This document shows, piece after piece, positions 26,601 to 38,692 of a DNA stretch of 64,000 nucleotides (the first letter of the stretch is position 1; every line of letters begins with the position of its first letter). A program made the translations under genes and the position numbers. The notes beneath the pieces were generated by a model. The model ran no database searches and had not been told where the DNA came from. It saw only the letters and a program-made list of their open reading frames with translations. The stretch comes from Aphelenchoides besseyi (lineage: Eukaryota > Nematoda > Chromadorea > Rhabditida > Aphelenchoididae). Location: positions 16,740,001 to 16,804,000 of the forward strand of contig JAMPIQ010000001.1 in assembly GCA_024699855.1 (NCBI GenBank). The letters run 5' to 3'.

Positions 26601-28734
26601 GAGAGGGTGCCATTTTTACAGTTTGTACATTAAACCCTTAAAATGACATTACGATATTGGATTCAAGAGCATTTCATTTCGACATCAGACGTCCTTCAAT
26701 TTTAGCGAACTCACCATACTTCCCGGTAATCGTAATCGATAAGCGGAAGCAAATACGATTCGTTGAGCGGTTTTTTGCGAAATTCCATCACCCTACGATT
26801 CTCTCGCACAAAACTTGATATCTGAAAGTCTGAATAACAGTTTTTTGTTCGCATACATCTCTTGGTGTAATTTAAACGGTTCGTTTAGTATTTTGCACCC
26901 GAAACGCATAAAAACCGCTCAAATTCGTACAACCGACGGTCGAATCTTTGGCGCTTTCAAATTCCCAACTACCGTAACAAACTATCGGAGACCATTCGAC
27001 TACAAATGTTGATACTCGTGATTGAACGTATGGTTGTTGTTTTGCATAACCTTAGGATTTGACGTCGAAGGAGAGTTGTGCTCATAGCTTCGTTCAAACG
27101 TCTCGGAGACGAAATCTTAAGCGAACTTTCGTGCGCAATCGGTCCGAGATAATCTTGTTGCGTAATATCACCACGCAACTTTCGATGTTTGTGTCGATTA
27201 TAGCGGTTTGCTCGGGCGGTCCAAGTGAATAAGTCGGGACGTACGGTTAAGTTTTTGGATTTCAAATCAAATTTACTCGGCAGTAAATGGTTTGGTTGCC
27301 AGGTATGTCCATTTCCAATTCGCACCTGCGTTTTCAATTGGAACTGCGTGCTATAACCGAATGGTCGACGTAACTTAATCCTACGGGTTTTTATTGCTGT
27401 TGCGTAAACGAATTTGTCTCAAAACGCAATTGAAACTTTTGGATCAAGTGCCAAAATATACGACTTCAAAGTCAATTATACGACTAAAACGTTCGAATTG
27501 GATTGTCGGGTGTCGTATTTGTGTGCCACGTCTATGTCTCAATAACAAGAATTTCATTCGTGAATGTGTTTCGATGTTCTAGCAAACGTGTGAGATACGT
27601 CAGTTGCAACTGTTACGGTAATAATGTTGAGCTTAAAGCGTGTGGGTTTTCGCATGTTTTTGAAATGGTCGAAACGTCCGAAACAGTTCGATGCATTTTG
27701 GGGGGGTTGAGCCCGATGGTATTTTTGGGTCCGCATGTCATCGAACCCGATATGCCAATTGGCTAATTGAACGATGCGTATCTGACAACCTTAATCCACG
27801 AAAGTGAACAATAACAAGCAGCTTCGAAGCAAATGTTTGGTCTCCAGTGAAAGTCCAAAAACTGAAGTTAAAAGGCCTCATAGGCTGCAATAATTTGCGT
27901 GATTGTATTGTTTTCGCAAGGCCGGAAAAGGTTGCTTTTTGTAGTCCATAGCACGAATCTCTTAACTATGAACTCTCGATTAATTTAGAGCTTTTGTTCG
28001 AATTGAATAGAAAGATTTAGCACGAAAGGGAATTCAATTGGCTTTTTTATAAGTTAGTCACTGCTCAGAATAACAAATAAATTTCGTAGAGTTTCCCCTT
28101 AACAGTTGTACTTTCGTTATTTGTCTACGGTATTCAATTTTTAATTGAGTTTTTATTGCGAACTTGTCGCAAATACCACAAGATCGTGCTGTGCATTCCG
28201 CTCAGAAGCTACACAGAACAAGCCTGAACTTATTAGCTATTCGTTGCTAATACTTAATGATAGTGGTTTTATTCTTGATCTTGTTGCTGTTCATGTGCAA
28301 GCAATTTAATTTGGCATCGTTTGAAAAAGTTCGGACTAATAGCGCTGATTATATTTGGCTCTAATGTTGACCACGTGGTCGATGCGATTTGCGGCACCCG
28401 GAACCTCGGACAATTGTCGTTCAAGTTGTACATCTTGTCGATTCATTCTACGTTCTTCTTCTTTTTTTCTCCCGCCCTATATTCATCCAATCCTTCGTCG
28501 GAATGCGTGTACGGTGGTTTGTTCGGAAAAAATTGTTTTTCGGAGCCTTTTGCTCTCAATCCCGCCCCTCGAGCTCATAACTGCGTATTTCGAAGTTTTT
28601 GATTTCTATGACTTTGAGCAGAATACTCATCGGACGATTTGGTTGCTTGTTCTCAAAATAGTTCGCAGATTAGATGTCGCGAAGAGGTTCTTGTTTTGTT
28701 ATTCTTGTTTTTTTTCAGGCACATCAACTCACAA
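20610..28734. other. About 8 kb without a recognisable gene
   Basis: Outside the G alpha upstream flank I find no exon chain, RNA gene or repeat. Many short ORFs occur on both strands, none with protein-like pattern and flanking splice sites. A minus-strand ORF at 24614-25009 has a hydrophobic start, but the codon is GTG and it has no support. The stretch could be long-range regulatory sequence for the G alpha gene or the gene starting at 28735, introns of an undetected gene, or simply intergenic. Confidence 0.45.
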
Positions 28735-30562
28735 ATGATTACGCTTAGCGAAAGGGAGTCGGGGCTTCTGATGATCGGATCCACATTACTAGTGCTGATG
28801 ATCGTTTTCACAGTTGTCGACGCTCATCCGTCGTCTCGGGTCGATTTGGATGATTTGGAGAGGATTGCTGCGGAGCTGGAGAATTCCCAATTGCCGGTTA
28901 CGTACGGCGGCGCCGATTCAACTGCTCCCGGTCAGGAAATTCCGTTGGCAATTACCATGCGACCTCGCTATCTGTCGCCATATCGCAAATTTCAACGAGC
29001 CTATTGGATTGAGGTAAGCAGACGAAATTGGGGTCTATCAACGGGTCTCATCAACTAGGAAATGTTTTGAAATGCGTACAAATAGTTGATTTAATTTGTT
29101 TATACAGTAAAAAACCTGCTTCAACTAAACAAGAGAATGTGAAAGACGTTGAGTTTTTGCAATACGGTAGCTATGATACAATCATTAAGAAATCAGAAAT
29201 GTTTTCACTTTTCTATCCATCTTAGTTTATCGATCGTTAACCTCTACCCATTCTGCTAATCGCTTACCGTGCGAGCTCTTAGACACGAAAACAAAGAATG
29301 ATATGCGGGTGTTAAGAAACGTGGTGTCTGAGTTGCATTACATAATGATATTCGTGTAAGTGGAGGCGTTGAAGTGTCGGAGAGTGGACCGAAAATTAAA
29401 AGACGTTTTGCAGAGAATCGACGTGTTCACTGACAACGAAATGACGTTCCGTTGACAAAAAATCCTGGTCCATGAAGACTGTAATTGTGCTTTCTGTATC
29501 TGACAGATTTTCGAGCTACATAATTAGTTTGTACTTTTGCGAAATTACCGTAAATTCAATTTGATTTTGTTGACATCCTCTCACGAATACTTTATTTCAG
29601 TTGCCCTTTAGGTGGTCCGATCAGTGCGAATTAACAATTGAAACAGATATTATTCAAAATTGAGGGACGCTCTTTGTTCCAGACAATAACGGGATTAGGT
29701 TAAGACGATCAACTGCATTCAATTCGGTTTGCAATGTAAAAGATTAACAATTGGAGTCTTGATGTTTCGGTGGGTGTTAGTTGAGGAATTCAGTCTTGAG
29801 GGCGTCTAAACTCTGAGAAACCAAACCGCCCGAGGTCTTAACATGAATTATTGATGAGATTTGTTTGCGTACGCTCGCAATACAAAAGAAATATGTTCAC
29901 AACATCACTGTAAGCCGGGAATATGTTTCGGAATTAGAAACTTACTGTAATGAAACGTCAAATGACGTGACCTTTCGCCCGATAAACTTTTGTCTTTGAG
30001 GGTAACTGGCAAATTGAGTGACAGTAAAAGAAGAATGTACATGATTGGCGACCATAAGGTTTTTTGGCCTAAAAATACAAATTCGAGAATTGAGAAGTCC
30101 CCCAAAAATGAAGTACGCGAAATGAACTAAATTTGACGTCAAAACTCGATTTAGATACCTAATCTTATTGAACTTTAAATTTGATGTTCCAAACATCTTA
30201 TTATCCATGATCTTTAAAGCAATGAATTTAGGAGATACATTGGCCTTTGGCGCGCGAAGCAGCTGATGACGGCGATGTAACGGCTGTTGGTATGTTTACT
30301 TTTGATTCGATTTTAAAAAAGCAATTGTTACGGTAATTGTATGTTAAATTCGTATGTTACTACGACGTAAGATGTCGTATAAACGTAGATTAAATGCGAA
30401 TCTAACCATATTAACAATTCTCTTTCTATCTTAATCTACAAACACAACTCCCTGTTCTTAGACCCAATCTTCCCGCCTCTATGGTTGTACGGTAGAGAAC
30501 AAAACTGGAATTCTCAGCCATCGCACTTGTGCTTCAGCGCAATTCTCGGCATCTTTCTATGA
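28735..30562 (+). CDS. Unrecognised small secreted-type protein
   Basis: A splice acceptor (TTTTTTTTCAG, ending at 28718) lies 16 nt before ATG 28735, consistent with trans-splicing or a 5-prime exon. The first exon encodes a hydrophobic signal segment (LLMIGSTLLVLMIVFTVVDA) followed by HPSSRVDLDDLERIAAELE, and ends at 29013 with GTAAGC. The second (30232-30289) follows in phase after a 1.2-kb intron with EIHWPLAREAADDG; the third starts at 30462 and reads DPIFPPLWLYG before a stop at 30560-30562. About 130 residues. It could be a neuropeptide or hormone precursor, but I see no repeated amidated peptide. The third exon might instead splice (GTAGAG near 30495) into the exons that follow at 30692. 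Confidence 0.5.
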
Positions 30563-30691
30563 TGTTGTAGGTTGTAGGAGGCTCGACAACAAAATCGAAC
30601 ATGGAGTTTTATTTACAATCAACATTTTGATCTTTGAAACGCAATTAAAAGCCCAAAACTTTTAAGCATCCAATTCATTCATTGACATTAG

Positions 30692-31660
30692 AACGGAGAT
30701 CAACTCGAAATGTACGTGGTTGTAAACGTTGCATACAATTACTGTGGAGTCCAAATGGACGACCGGTACTGCATGGCGAATATCAGCTGCACAGTTTACA
30801 ATTTGAAAGGTCGACAATACAAGGTCAATACCTGGAAAACGAACACATAAAAACGACAAGTGTGGACGAATGTCTTTAGTCTGAAAACATTTCAACGATT
30901 CGCAAAAAAAAAGCTCGAAATTTGTGTTAACGAATGCTCGCGACTAAAGTGCAAATGACTAACCGTGAATTATTGATTGCCAACCGCACTTTCAGATTGT
31001 TACACGGAGCTATCGGACGAACACGAAAATCGAGTGATGGTTCTGGTTAATCGTCAGCAATTGCCGTGGCGATCTTGTTTGTTGCGTATTCCCGGACATT
31101 ATCGCGTACAGTTTCTGCAGTTGAATTTCACCGATCCACGGGTTAGTTTTCGAGCTAATCGAGTTTGAAATGAAAGTGAATTCAGACACATATCAAAGTG
31201 ATGTCCGGTAACGACATCATTCATATGCCCGTGAAGATCGGGACGCTTAGCTCTCGTAAGTTGAAACAACTCGACAATTTGGTTAAATGTTTTCGACTTT
31301 CCAGGAACTCGTCCCCAACAGTACGGTCCCTTTTATGTTCCGTGTCATCACGGCTATGTCGCTTTGGAGTCGTATAATACGAAGAGAGTGGAAGCGGTGT
31401 ACTTCGTGATGGAGGCCGCAACACTACAAGATATTGAAGAATCAACAAAATTTGCCAAGAAATGCGCTTCGAAGAATCAAAATTGGCTTACGAACAAGTT
31501 CGTCGAAGCGATAGGAAAGTTGGCTGAAGTAAATCCACTGGATGCCGACGAAGAGATCGAAGAAAACGAGGACGAAGGTCAACCCGCACAGAATTATCAT
31601 CACGACTACGCACGATGGCTTCAATACAACAGTCCGACGCATCGCGGTCGCAGTCACTGA
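30692..31660 (+). CDS. Unrecognised protein with acidic C-terminus
   Basis: Three well-formed exons: 30993 onward (CYTELSDEHENRVMVLVN, RSCLLRIPGHYRVQFLQLN), a short one (HIKVMSGNDIIHMPVK), and the last (QQYGPFYVPCHHGYVALES, then DADEEIEENEDEG) ending at TGA 31658-31660. Introns are short with TTTCAG or close acceptors. An upstream exon at 30692-30850 is open in two frames: one Cys-rich (YNYCGVQMDDRYCMANISC), the other continuing in phase from the gene to the left. It is therefore undecided whether this is a separate gene or the 3-prime part of the gene starting at 28735. Beta-strand-like segments and paired cysteines suggest an extracellular domain; no family recognised. Confidence 0.5.
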
Positions 31661-32414
31661 ACAATCAGAAGTTGATTACTGGACTAAAATTTCTAGCGTA
31701 TCTTTTACTTAATTCCCTCAATTCTCTTACTCATTGAACTTTGTTTGAATCCTATCATTACAATCTTCTTTACCAATTTATCACTACGAAGATTTCGAAA
31801 CCGGTTTTTTGAGCAAAAACATTATAAAAAGAACTATCGTATCTGCTGTCTTTCCTTTCTATTCTTCGCGAACTTGCGGCCAACCAAAATTACGTTTGCA
31901 CTTTTACGAGCAATCACTTCCTTCGCCAACAACGACGTCACAGTTCTTGGAAGCCTTTTGTGTTATGCTTTTTCATCTAATTTGTATAAAACACAATACA
32001 ATGAGATCTTCTAGGAGCATATTTGGGGGCAAACGCACTGTTAATAATGAAAACTGATTTCTGCTAAACCACTTTGTACTTACGGGCATATTTTTCGTAT
32101 CTAATTCGCTGATTTTGTTCGTTCGAATATCAAAACGCAAATAAACTTTTGGTTTAAACAGCTTATGATCGAATCACTTTGCTCGAGCTCTCCACCTTCG
32201 TAGCAACCAAGCCAAAGACGTGAGATCAAAGCTGATAGGTAGTGTGTTTCCGAAAACACTTTGACGACATTTATTCGCTTTAAACGAGTTTGCTTAAAAT
32301 GTTGAAAGATGAAACGAGATCAGAAACAGCGGGATCTATTGAAGGAGATAAAAAGCAAAACTGAGTGGTGGTCGTTGAACCAATGAAAGGAACTGAGGTT
32401 GAGAATCAAATGTT
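31661..32414. other. Convergent 3-prime flanks
   Basis: Intergenic sequence between a plus-strand and a minus-strand gene, probably holding both 3-prime UTRs. No further gene seen. Confidence 0.4.
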
Positions 32415-34695
32415 TTAATTCTTGAAAATATCAGTGATAACCGATTGCAATGTTTTTTCGCCCAATGCAACGCGTAAGAACACGTGCTCGATTAATGGCG
32501 GTGGACAAGCGGCGTGCATGACGGGAATCAAAAGAAGTAAACGACCGAAACGGGTCATATTCATTTGACCTCGACTTGCATGTTGTTGAAGCATGATTTG
32601 CGCTTGATCTTGCATACGTTCCACTTGAGAAGCCTCTTTCAATCCACGAGTCTCTAAACAACTATTGGTTAAATGGTTATGGCTAAGTTGCTTACCGGGT
32701 CTGAACAGAACGATTGCTTTCATACACGTCAATTCACCTTGATCCAAACCGTAGGCCTTGAAACGTTCGTATAATTGAACCATTGGACGCATTACATCGA
32801 CGTTGTCGATTCCATCTAACAGTGGGCATTTCTCCATTTCCAATGACCATTGGAAGACACTCAAAATGAACAGATCGGACCATGAACTCATTAGCAAGCT
32901 CATCTAAAGGGCATTGTCAAATTCTCTGTTATACAGCAATTTCATACTTGGTCGCTTAATGGTAAGGTTGCAAATGAAGGTAAACTTTTAGTCCATTTGA
33001 TTGCCATAAATAACATTCGGGCCACGACCTCAGCATTGGTGCTGCATTGAGGAATTGTCGTTGAGTCCATTGAGTTTATTGACACTCCATTCGAGTTCAC
33101 AAACGATCGTCCTATTCGTTGCGAATCAGCGAACTCAAAAGCCGAATTCAGAATCTGCGCCGTTCGATCGTCACGACAAAGCGGATGCATCGGATACAAA
33201 TCAACACCGTCTGATGCGCTTTGGATTGTTGCGGTGTTGCGTGGTTGACGTTCGTTTTGAACTGCTGAATCAGAGAGTTTACGGTCTCAAGCCAAACAAA
33301 GTTCAACGGTATCAAAAGCTCGCAAACATGTTGCAAGAAAAGGTTTCCGCGTTTTCTGCGAAATGGTCGTTACATCAAAGTTCACGGCAAATAACAATTA
33401 AACTGCTTTGTAGTTGTTTGGCTAACCAAAAATCCCTCACATAAACAATGCGTATTACCATAGAAACGTGAGATGTAAAATACAACTGCACGATACACAT
33501 CTACAGCATACTTACCATCTTTATTCATTCCTTTGGACATGCATTTACGTAGCCGGCAAGCTTGGCATTGATTTCGATGCTGCTTGTCCACTAAACAGGT
33601 CCCATTGCCGGCTTGACAGCGATAAACCAAACGTCGACGAACGGAACGTTTGAAGAAACCGGAACAACCGTTGCACGCCAAAATACCATAATGTTTACCG
33701 GATGATACATCTCCACAAACGGCGCTAAATTGAGTATTTGATCGGAACAAATCGAATGACCAACCACGACAATTGAGATTGTCCATTTGAAGGCGTTGTG
33801 GAACGTGAAGACGGAGATCGAGAACCGGAAGGAAAACCGCCGACTGGAAATGAATTGACGGAAATTGTTGTTGGATCGTAGTTGTTGTTTTGTCTAAAGC
33901 GATTATGAATTAAAAGTGTTTTCGAACTCACTCGTTGTTGTTTTTGGCCGCGATAGCTGCATTCACAGCTGCACTCATAGCTGCAAAGCTTTGCATATAA
34001 GAATCTAAAAGTAGTCATAATGGATATGTTAACTGATTGATTGACTTACTTGCTGTGGAAGTGGGTGAAGAAGCAGATGAGTTGAGAAAGAAATTGGATG
34101 CTGTCGAAGCGCCGGTCGTTGATCCAGAAGTCGGTTGTTGGCTTGCAGCTGCTAAAGAACCTAGCGGCGGTAATAAAAAGTTTGGTGGTCCGGCGAACGG
34201 GGACACAGGCAAACGTAGACCGTGTGCTGCGTGAAGAAAGGCTGCAGCTGTGGTATGCGAAGTTGAAGAACCGTGAGTCGTATTGGAATCGCCATTCGAT
34301 CCAGCCGCTAACATCGAGCATAGAGCGGCCATTGATAGGTTCGCAGCATTCGGCAAACCAAACGGATGTTGAGAATCAGCACGTGGCGACGACGAATCGG
34401 AATCCACGGATTCGACTTCATTCTCTTCGTCTCTTTCGATTTTGTTGTTATCATTCTTGGCTTCCGAGTTTTCGTCTCCACAAACCGAAAGCTTTGGAAC
34501 CACAGAATTGGATTTGGTGGTCGAAATGCGAACGTTCGATTTAGTTTCAATTTCGGGCGACTGATTACTTCGTGGCGTCAGACGTTTAACCGGCGGTTCC
34601 AAATCCTCATCGGCTTCCTCGTTCTTGATCAGATCGTCCAATTTGACTTTGAGTTTCGAAGATCGATTATCTGGAAGTAGAAGTCGTAAGCTCAT
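32415..34695 (-). CDS. fax-1: Nuclear hormone receptor, FAX-1/NR2E3 (PNR) type
   Basis: A DNA-binding transcription factor; in C. elegans FAX-1 specifies interneuron identity. The N-terminus is long, acidic then Ser/Ala/Gly-rich. The zinc-finger domain is complete: [20 protein letters not shown]-box [50 protein letters not shown], followed across an intron by [14 protein letters not shown], the diagnostic FAX-1/NR2E3 extension. The first zinc-binding Cys is split by an intron whose acceptor is AATTTAG. The ligand-binding domain follows ([35 protein letters not shown]) and ends VITDIFKN at 32415. ATG 34695 is the first in frame, but an acceptor (CTACTTCCAG) lies just inside it, so the true first exon may be upstream, for example an ATG near 34790. 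Confidence 0.9.
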
Positions 34696-35239
34696 AAACG
34701 ATACTTTTGCCCACAAATCACAATCTTCGAGCCCCGAAAACGAAATGACCGTTTAATTTCTTGCGCAGATTAAAAACTATTCCGGTCATTATGGTCGTGA
34801 GCCGAAATAAAAGACGGACGCAATTTGGCGTGCCGTTTCGATCGTGTGCTTTCGGGGATTATGGCGTATAGTCGAAAACACCCTCTCCAATGGAACTTCA
34901 CGTCAATTGTCGTATTCTTGGGCTCAAACTGAGGTGGTTTGAATCACACATTAATAAGAAACAAATACTGCGCCTTCGCTTACACAAACAAACTCATTGC
35001 AAAGTCATAAGTGAGTTGCCTAATCAAACTAATTTGTTTTTTTGACAACAGTAAACTCTTGACTTTTCGCTTCCTTGACTTATTAGCCAAATCAATGGTG
35101 TTTTGGAACAAAAGAGTGACAGTCAACAAATGCAACAGGCGAATAAGAAGAATGGCCAACTAATTCGAACACATTTTTGACTGAATGACTTTTAAACATA
35201 ATTAAAGTTTGTGATTGTAATGATCTTAAAAAAGAAGTT
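34696..35239. promoter_or_regulatory. Upstream region of the fax-1-like gene
   Basis: 5-prime flank on the minus strand. May hold a short first exon (MTGIVFNLRKKLN, near 34750-34792) that would join in phase through a weak GTCATT donor. Otherwise no signal recognised. Confidence 0.3.
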
Positions 35240-35309
35240 GCATTGGCCGGGAATCGAACCCGGGTCGCCCGCGTGGCAGGCGAGCATTCTACCACTGAAC
35301 CACCAATGC
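35240..35309 (-). tRNA. tRNA-Gly (anticodon GCC)
   Basis: Read on the minus strand, the 70-nt sequence starts GCATTGGTGGTTCAGTGGTA and ends GGTTCGATTCCCGGCCAATGC. The acceptor stem GCATTGG/CCAATGC pairs fully, the T arm has GGTTCGATTCC, and the anticodon loop is CTGCCAC with anticodon GCC. It is nearly identical to animal tRNA-Gly(GCC). There is no intron. A run of T on the minus strand (AAAAAA in 35228-35233 on plus) just beyond the 3-prime end serves as pol III terminator. Confidence 0.98.
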
Positions 35310-38300
35310 TTGCACAAACAAGATCGAGAATTGCGAATTGCTTTCAGTTTTCTGCACTTCGAGAAGCAAACTCCGCTGACTACTCGGCTGCTGATGATTG
35401 AGTTTCTCCCTTCGTTCAGAGCGCCATGCACTCGGAAACAAGCGAACGTGTTGTTTTTAGCCGAAAAAGGTCAACCAGTTTGATTGGACTACAAATTCTC
35501 GCGTAACCTCTAGAAGTCGATCGATTGAACTTGCGAACTGCGTTTCCGTTTTACATCAAAGTTCGAATTTCACTCGTGATTCTCGTGTTGGATTTGGAAA
35601 TTCGAGTCCGACATGATGTTTCCGGTGAGGTGAGTGGTTGGCGTAACAAAGGTTGCTGTTTGTCGAACGGAAGTCAATTCAACGAGTGAATCTCAAAGGT
35701 TACAACATGGAACTCCGTGTAATTCGAATTGACCGTAACTCAAAGATTCCCGTTTCTATTTGTGATTCTTCCAAACACGCAATCATTGGATGTGTGTCCG
35801 AAGGTTCGTTTACTCACTTTCAATTAGTGAATCCATTTGCACAGTCGAATAATCTCGTGCATCAACATACCTTTGCCAATGGTTGGATTGTTCAACGATT
35901 GAACACTGAAGTTTAGCGGACTGCTCATGCCAATCGATCGGGTAGCTTCGGATCCGAGTTCTGAAATCGAAGGTTGTCAAAACGAATAAGTGAAGTCGAC
36001 ACGACAGTTAAAACAACTTTGAAAGCGTACGGTTTCGACGAACAAAATTTCCGAAGATGAGCAGTCAATTTGTGACCATAAGATTAGGAAACCGTAACGA
36101 ATCGAAAGGGCCGCAAAACGGAGCTCAGCTGGCGACGGCATTTCATTTCTTGTCCCGCAATTTCATTCCGCCAAACCATTCAGTCAAACGAAAATACGCA
36201 GCAAATTGAATCCCCGCAAAAACCAAACCACCGTGTCATCAGCCGGCAGGCGAAATGACAAACGAGATTCTGTTGAACAACCGTTGGGGCTTTCGAATGC
36301 AGAAATCGAAAAGTTTTGTGTGAATTTCGAAGCCACAACAACGGCGCTCTTTTCACTTTCTCGCCTTTGGCTCTTCCAAACCAAACAGCGCGATGGTCAG
36401 ATGGGCGTGGCCAATTGCAACCATTGGTTGGCGCCTTAAAAGGCGCAATATACGATCTTATGCTACGGCACAGCAACAATGAGGATGTTCGGCACGTTCG
36501 ACGACTTTCGACCGTAACCCGACAACAGTGGTTCGTCGAAAAAACATCGTTCGATTTGAGCCGCGTAGATTAGATGAAATCTGCGTCAACAAGTTGATTA
36601 GCACCAAAATTGGTCGGAAGTTTTCAATTTGACGTGACGGTTTTTGGTAACACGCAAACATGACGAAACGATCGCATAGTCTGTGGATCATAGGCTACAA
36701 ATGTCCGGACGACTTGTTAATTCACTAGCAAAGTTATCAAATAGACAAAGTTCAAAAACAACCACCCACTTGACAACATATGTGATATTCAACAGAAGTT
36801 GTTTAAATAGAAGTTCCCGTTGAACTCATCTGCTACTCGATTGTCCACCGACGATACACGCAAATTCTTGTCGCTATCGTTCAACACGCAAAATATCAAA
36901 TGTCATTCGTCGATTGTTGTGAATCTACGTAACGAACACGTGGATGGTGGCACGTCAAAATCGTCATTGGCCAATCAAAAGAAACAATGAAAGTCGTACG
37001 ACGATTAGACTCACGGGTTCCAAACTACGAAAACTCACGGGGCGTTGAATGGCGTCTTATGATTGGTTACCAGAATCGGAAACTTCTTGACCGATTCAAG
37101 CAAACAAAACTCCCCCGAGTTGTTTGTTCGTGGCGACTATCTGGTTGTTTATCTTTTGCGTATGACGACCGTAACGGCAATCAAAACTGTTTACGTCAAT
37201 TGTGAATTCGCGTGCTAATGCGGTGGCGTACTCAACAACACACGAATATTCCGCTTATTTTACTCAATTTTGGCGTTGGAGTCGTAGGTCTTCGAACCTT
37301 TTTTGTTGGCGTAGTAAAAAGTTGAAAGCACGCAATCACGAACTTCTTCCAACCATACGGTAAACGACGGTTCAGATTCTTGTGGGCAAGAAAAACGCAG
37401 AAACGTCGAAGTCAAATCGAAAACGCAAAAGAGTTTTGTTTGACATCGAAATTCTTGGAATCCGTGAAGACTTTTTTCCCGAAAGTCGACGAACTTTGTT
37501 TTAGAAAAGCACAGTAACATCAGTTAGCTACATTCAGGTGACGAGAATCAATGGAACGCGAAAAAAGACCCCGTATTATCAACCCACTACCGTAACTTCA
37601 ATTGGTGGTGGTGGTCTTTCGGCTCGTTGGAGGCCGCTAACAAATCGTGTCAACTACGATGGTTTGGTGGATTGTGGCATCTTCGGTCGCAAACGAGCGC
37701 TCAGTCGGCGCGTGAAAAGTGGCATCGACAAATTGGCCGAAATTGGCCAACGGTCGGCCATGAAGACTCTGTGGTGTGCGATGAAGCGTGCGTCGAGGGA
37801 AAAATCAAATTTTCGTCGCTCCACACATCTCTCCATTGGTCGACGATGATATTTTGGTCGGGAATGGAAAAACAGATAGCGAGGTGATGGTCATTGGGGA
37901 GTTGAATGAAAAGTTCGAGTTAAAACTAATCGACTTTGCCGACCAGTTTGCATCAAAGAGTGTGTGGAAGAACGAAGTTTTGACAATTTCATTCCATCAT
38001 CAAACCCAAAAAGCCGAGACGTCATTTCCATGCATGACTATTGGCGAGTTCTTTCGAGGTTTCGACCAAATTGATAGGAAGGAAGAGAATTGCGATTAAG
38101 AAACTGGAAAGTAATGGACTCAACTGCACTGTTTGGTGGTTGATAGCAAGCTAACCGTCAAGAACACAAGTTGGCAACGTTAATCGAGAAGATCGTAGAA
38201 GCGTGAACAATCGAAAACGCTAGGATCGATGGTCTGGTGCATCTGCAACTGTTGAGAAACCAAGTGGTCGCAACTAATTGAAATGTTTTTGAGAAGACCG

Positions 38301-38692
38301 ATGTCCACACACTTTAGAAGTTACTCATCCGCGCGATTCGGTTCCGAATATCGCGCTCTGAGTAATTGCGGTCAAACGGCTAATTGGATTTGAGGTCAAA
38401 GTTGTTGAAACCAAATATTTTGGGACACACGATCTTTTGTTTGAAAATTTTCATTAGATTTTACGATCCGCAATCTTCAAAGCCTCCCAAATTGGAAAAC
38501 ATGATCGGGACCTCTTTCATTTGGCGCTTCTTTGAGCTTAAGCCGACCACTCTTCCTCACTTTCTATTCAATTTTCTACAACTGCGCTCTCGCGCCTTCT
38601 CCGTCACTAATCCATTTAGTGCAAATGGTCAAATCCGATTGGTATTTCCGTTCGTTACTCGAAAAGTTCGGACGGGAAATAACAAACATTTA
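35310..38692. other. No supported gene over 3.4 kb
   Basis: Short ORFs on both strands at 35650-35916, 36180-36580, 37260-37520 and 37538-38099. The last two have some protein-like stretches (minus: EVRDCVLSTFYYANKK; plus: GKTDSEVMVIGELNEKFELK) but no coherent exon chain. CCAAT-type motifs and TTGGCC repeats occur between 36960 and 37770. Confidence 0.35.

Noticed and set aside
20610..28734. Conserved microRNAs such as let-7, lin-4 or mir-1 and spliceosomal snRNAs
   Set aside because: None of the mature or core sequences I know were seen on reading; hairpins could not be folded systematically.
37260..38099. Possible gene ends on both strands near the TTGGCC repeats
   Set aside because: Isolated protein-like stretches only; no in-phase exon chain, start or family match.
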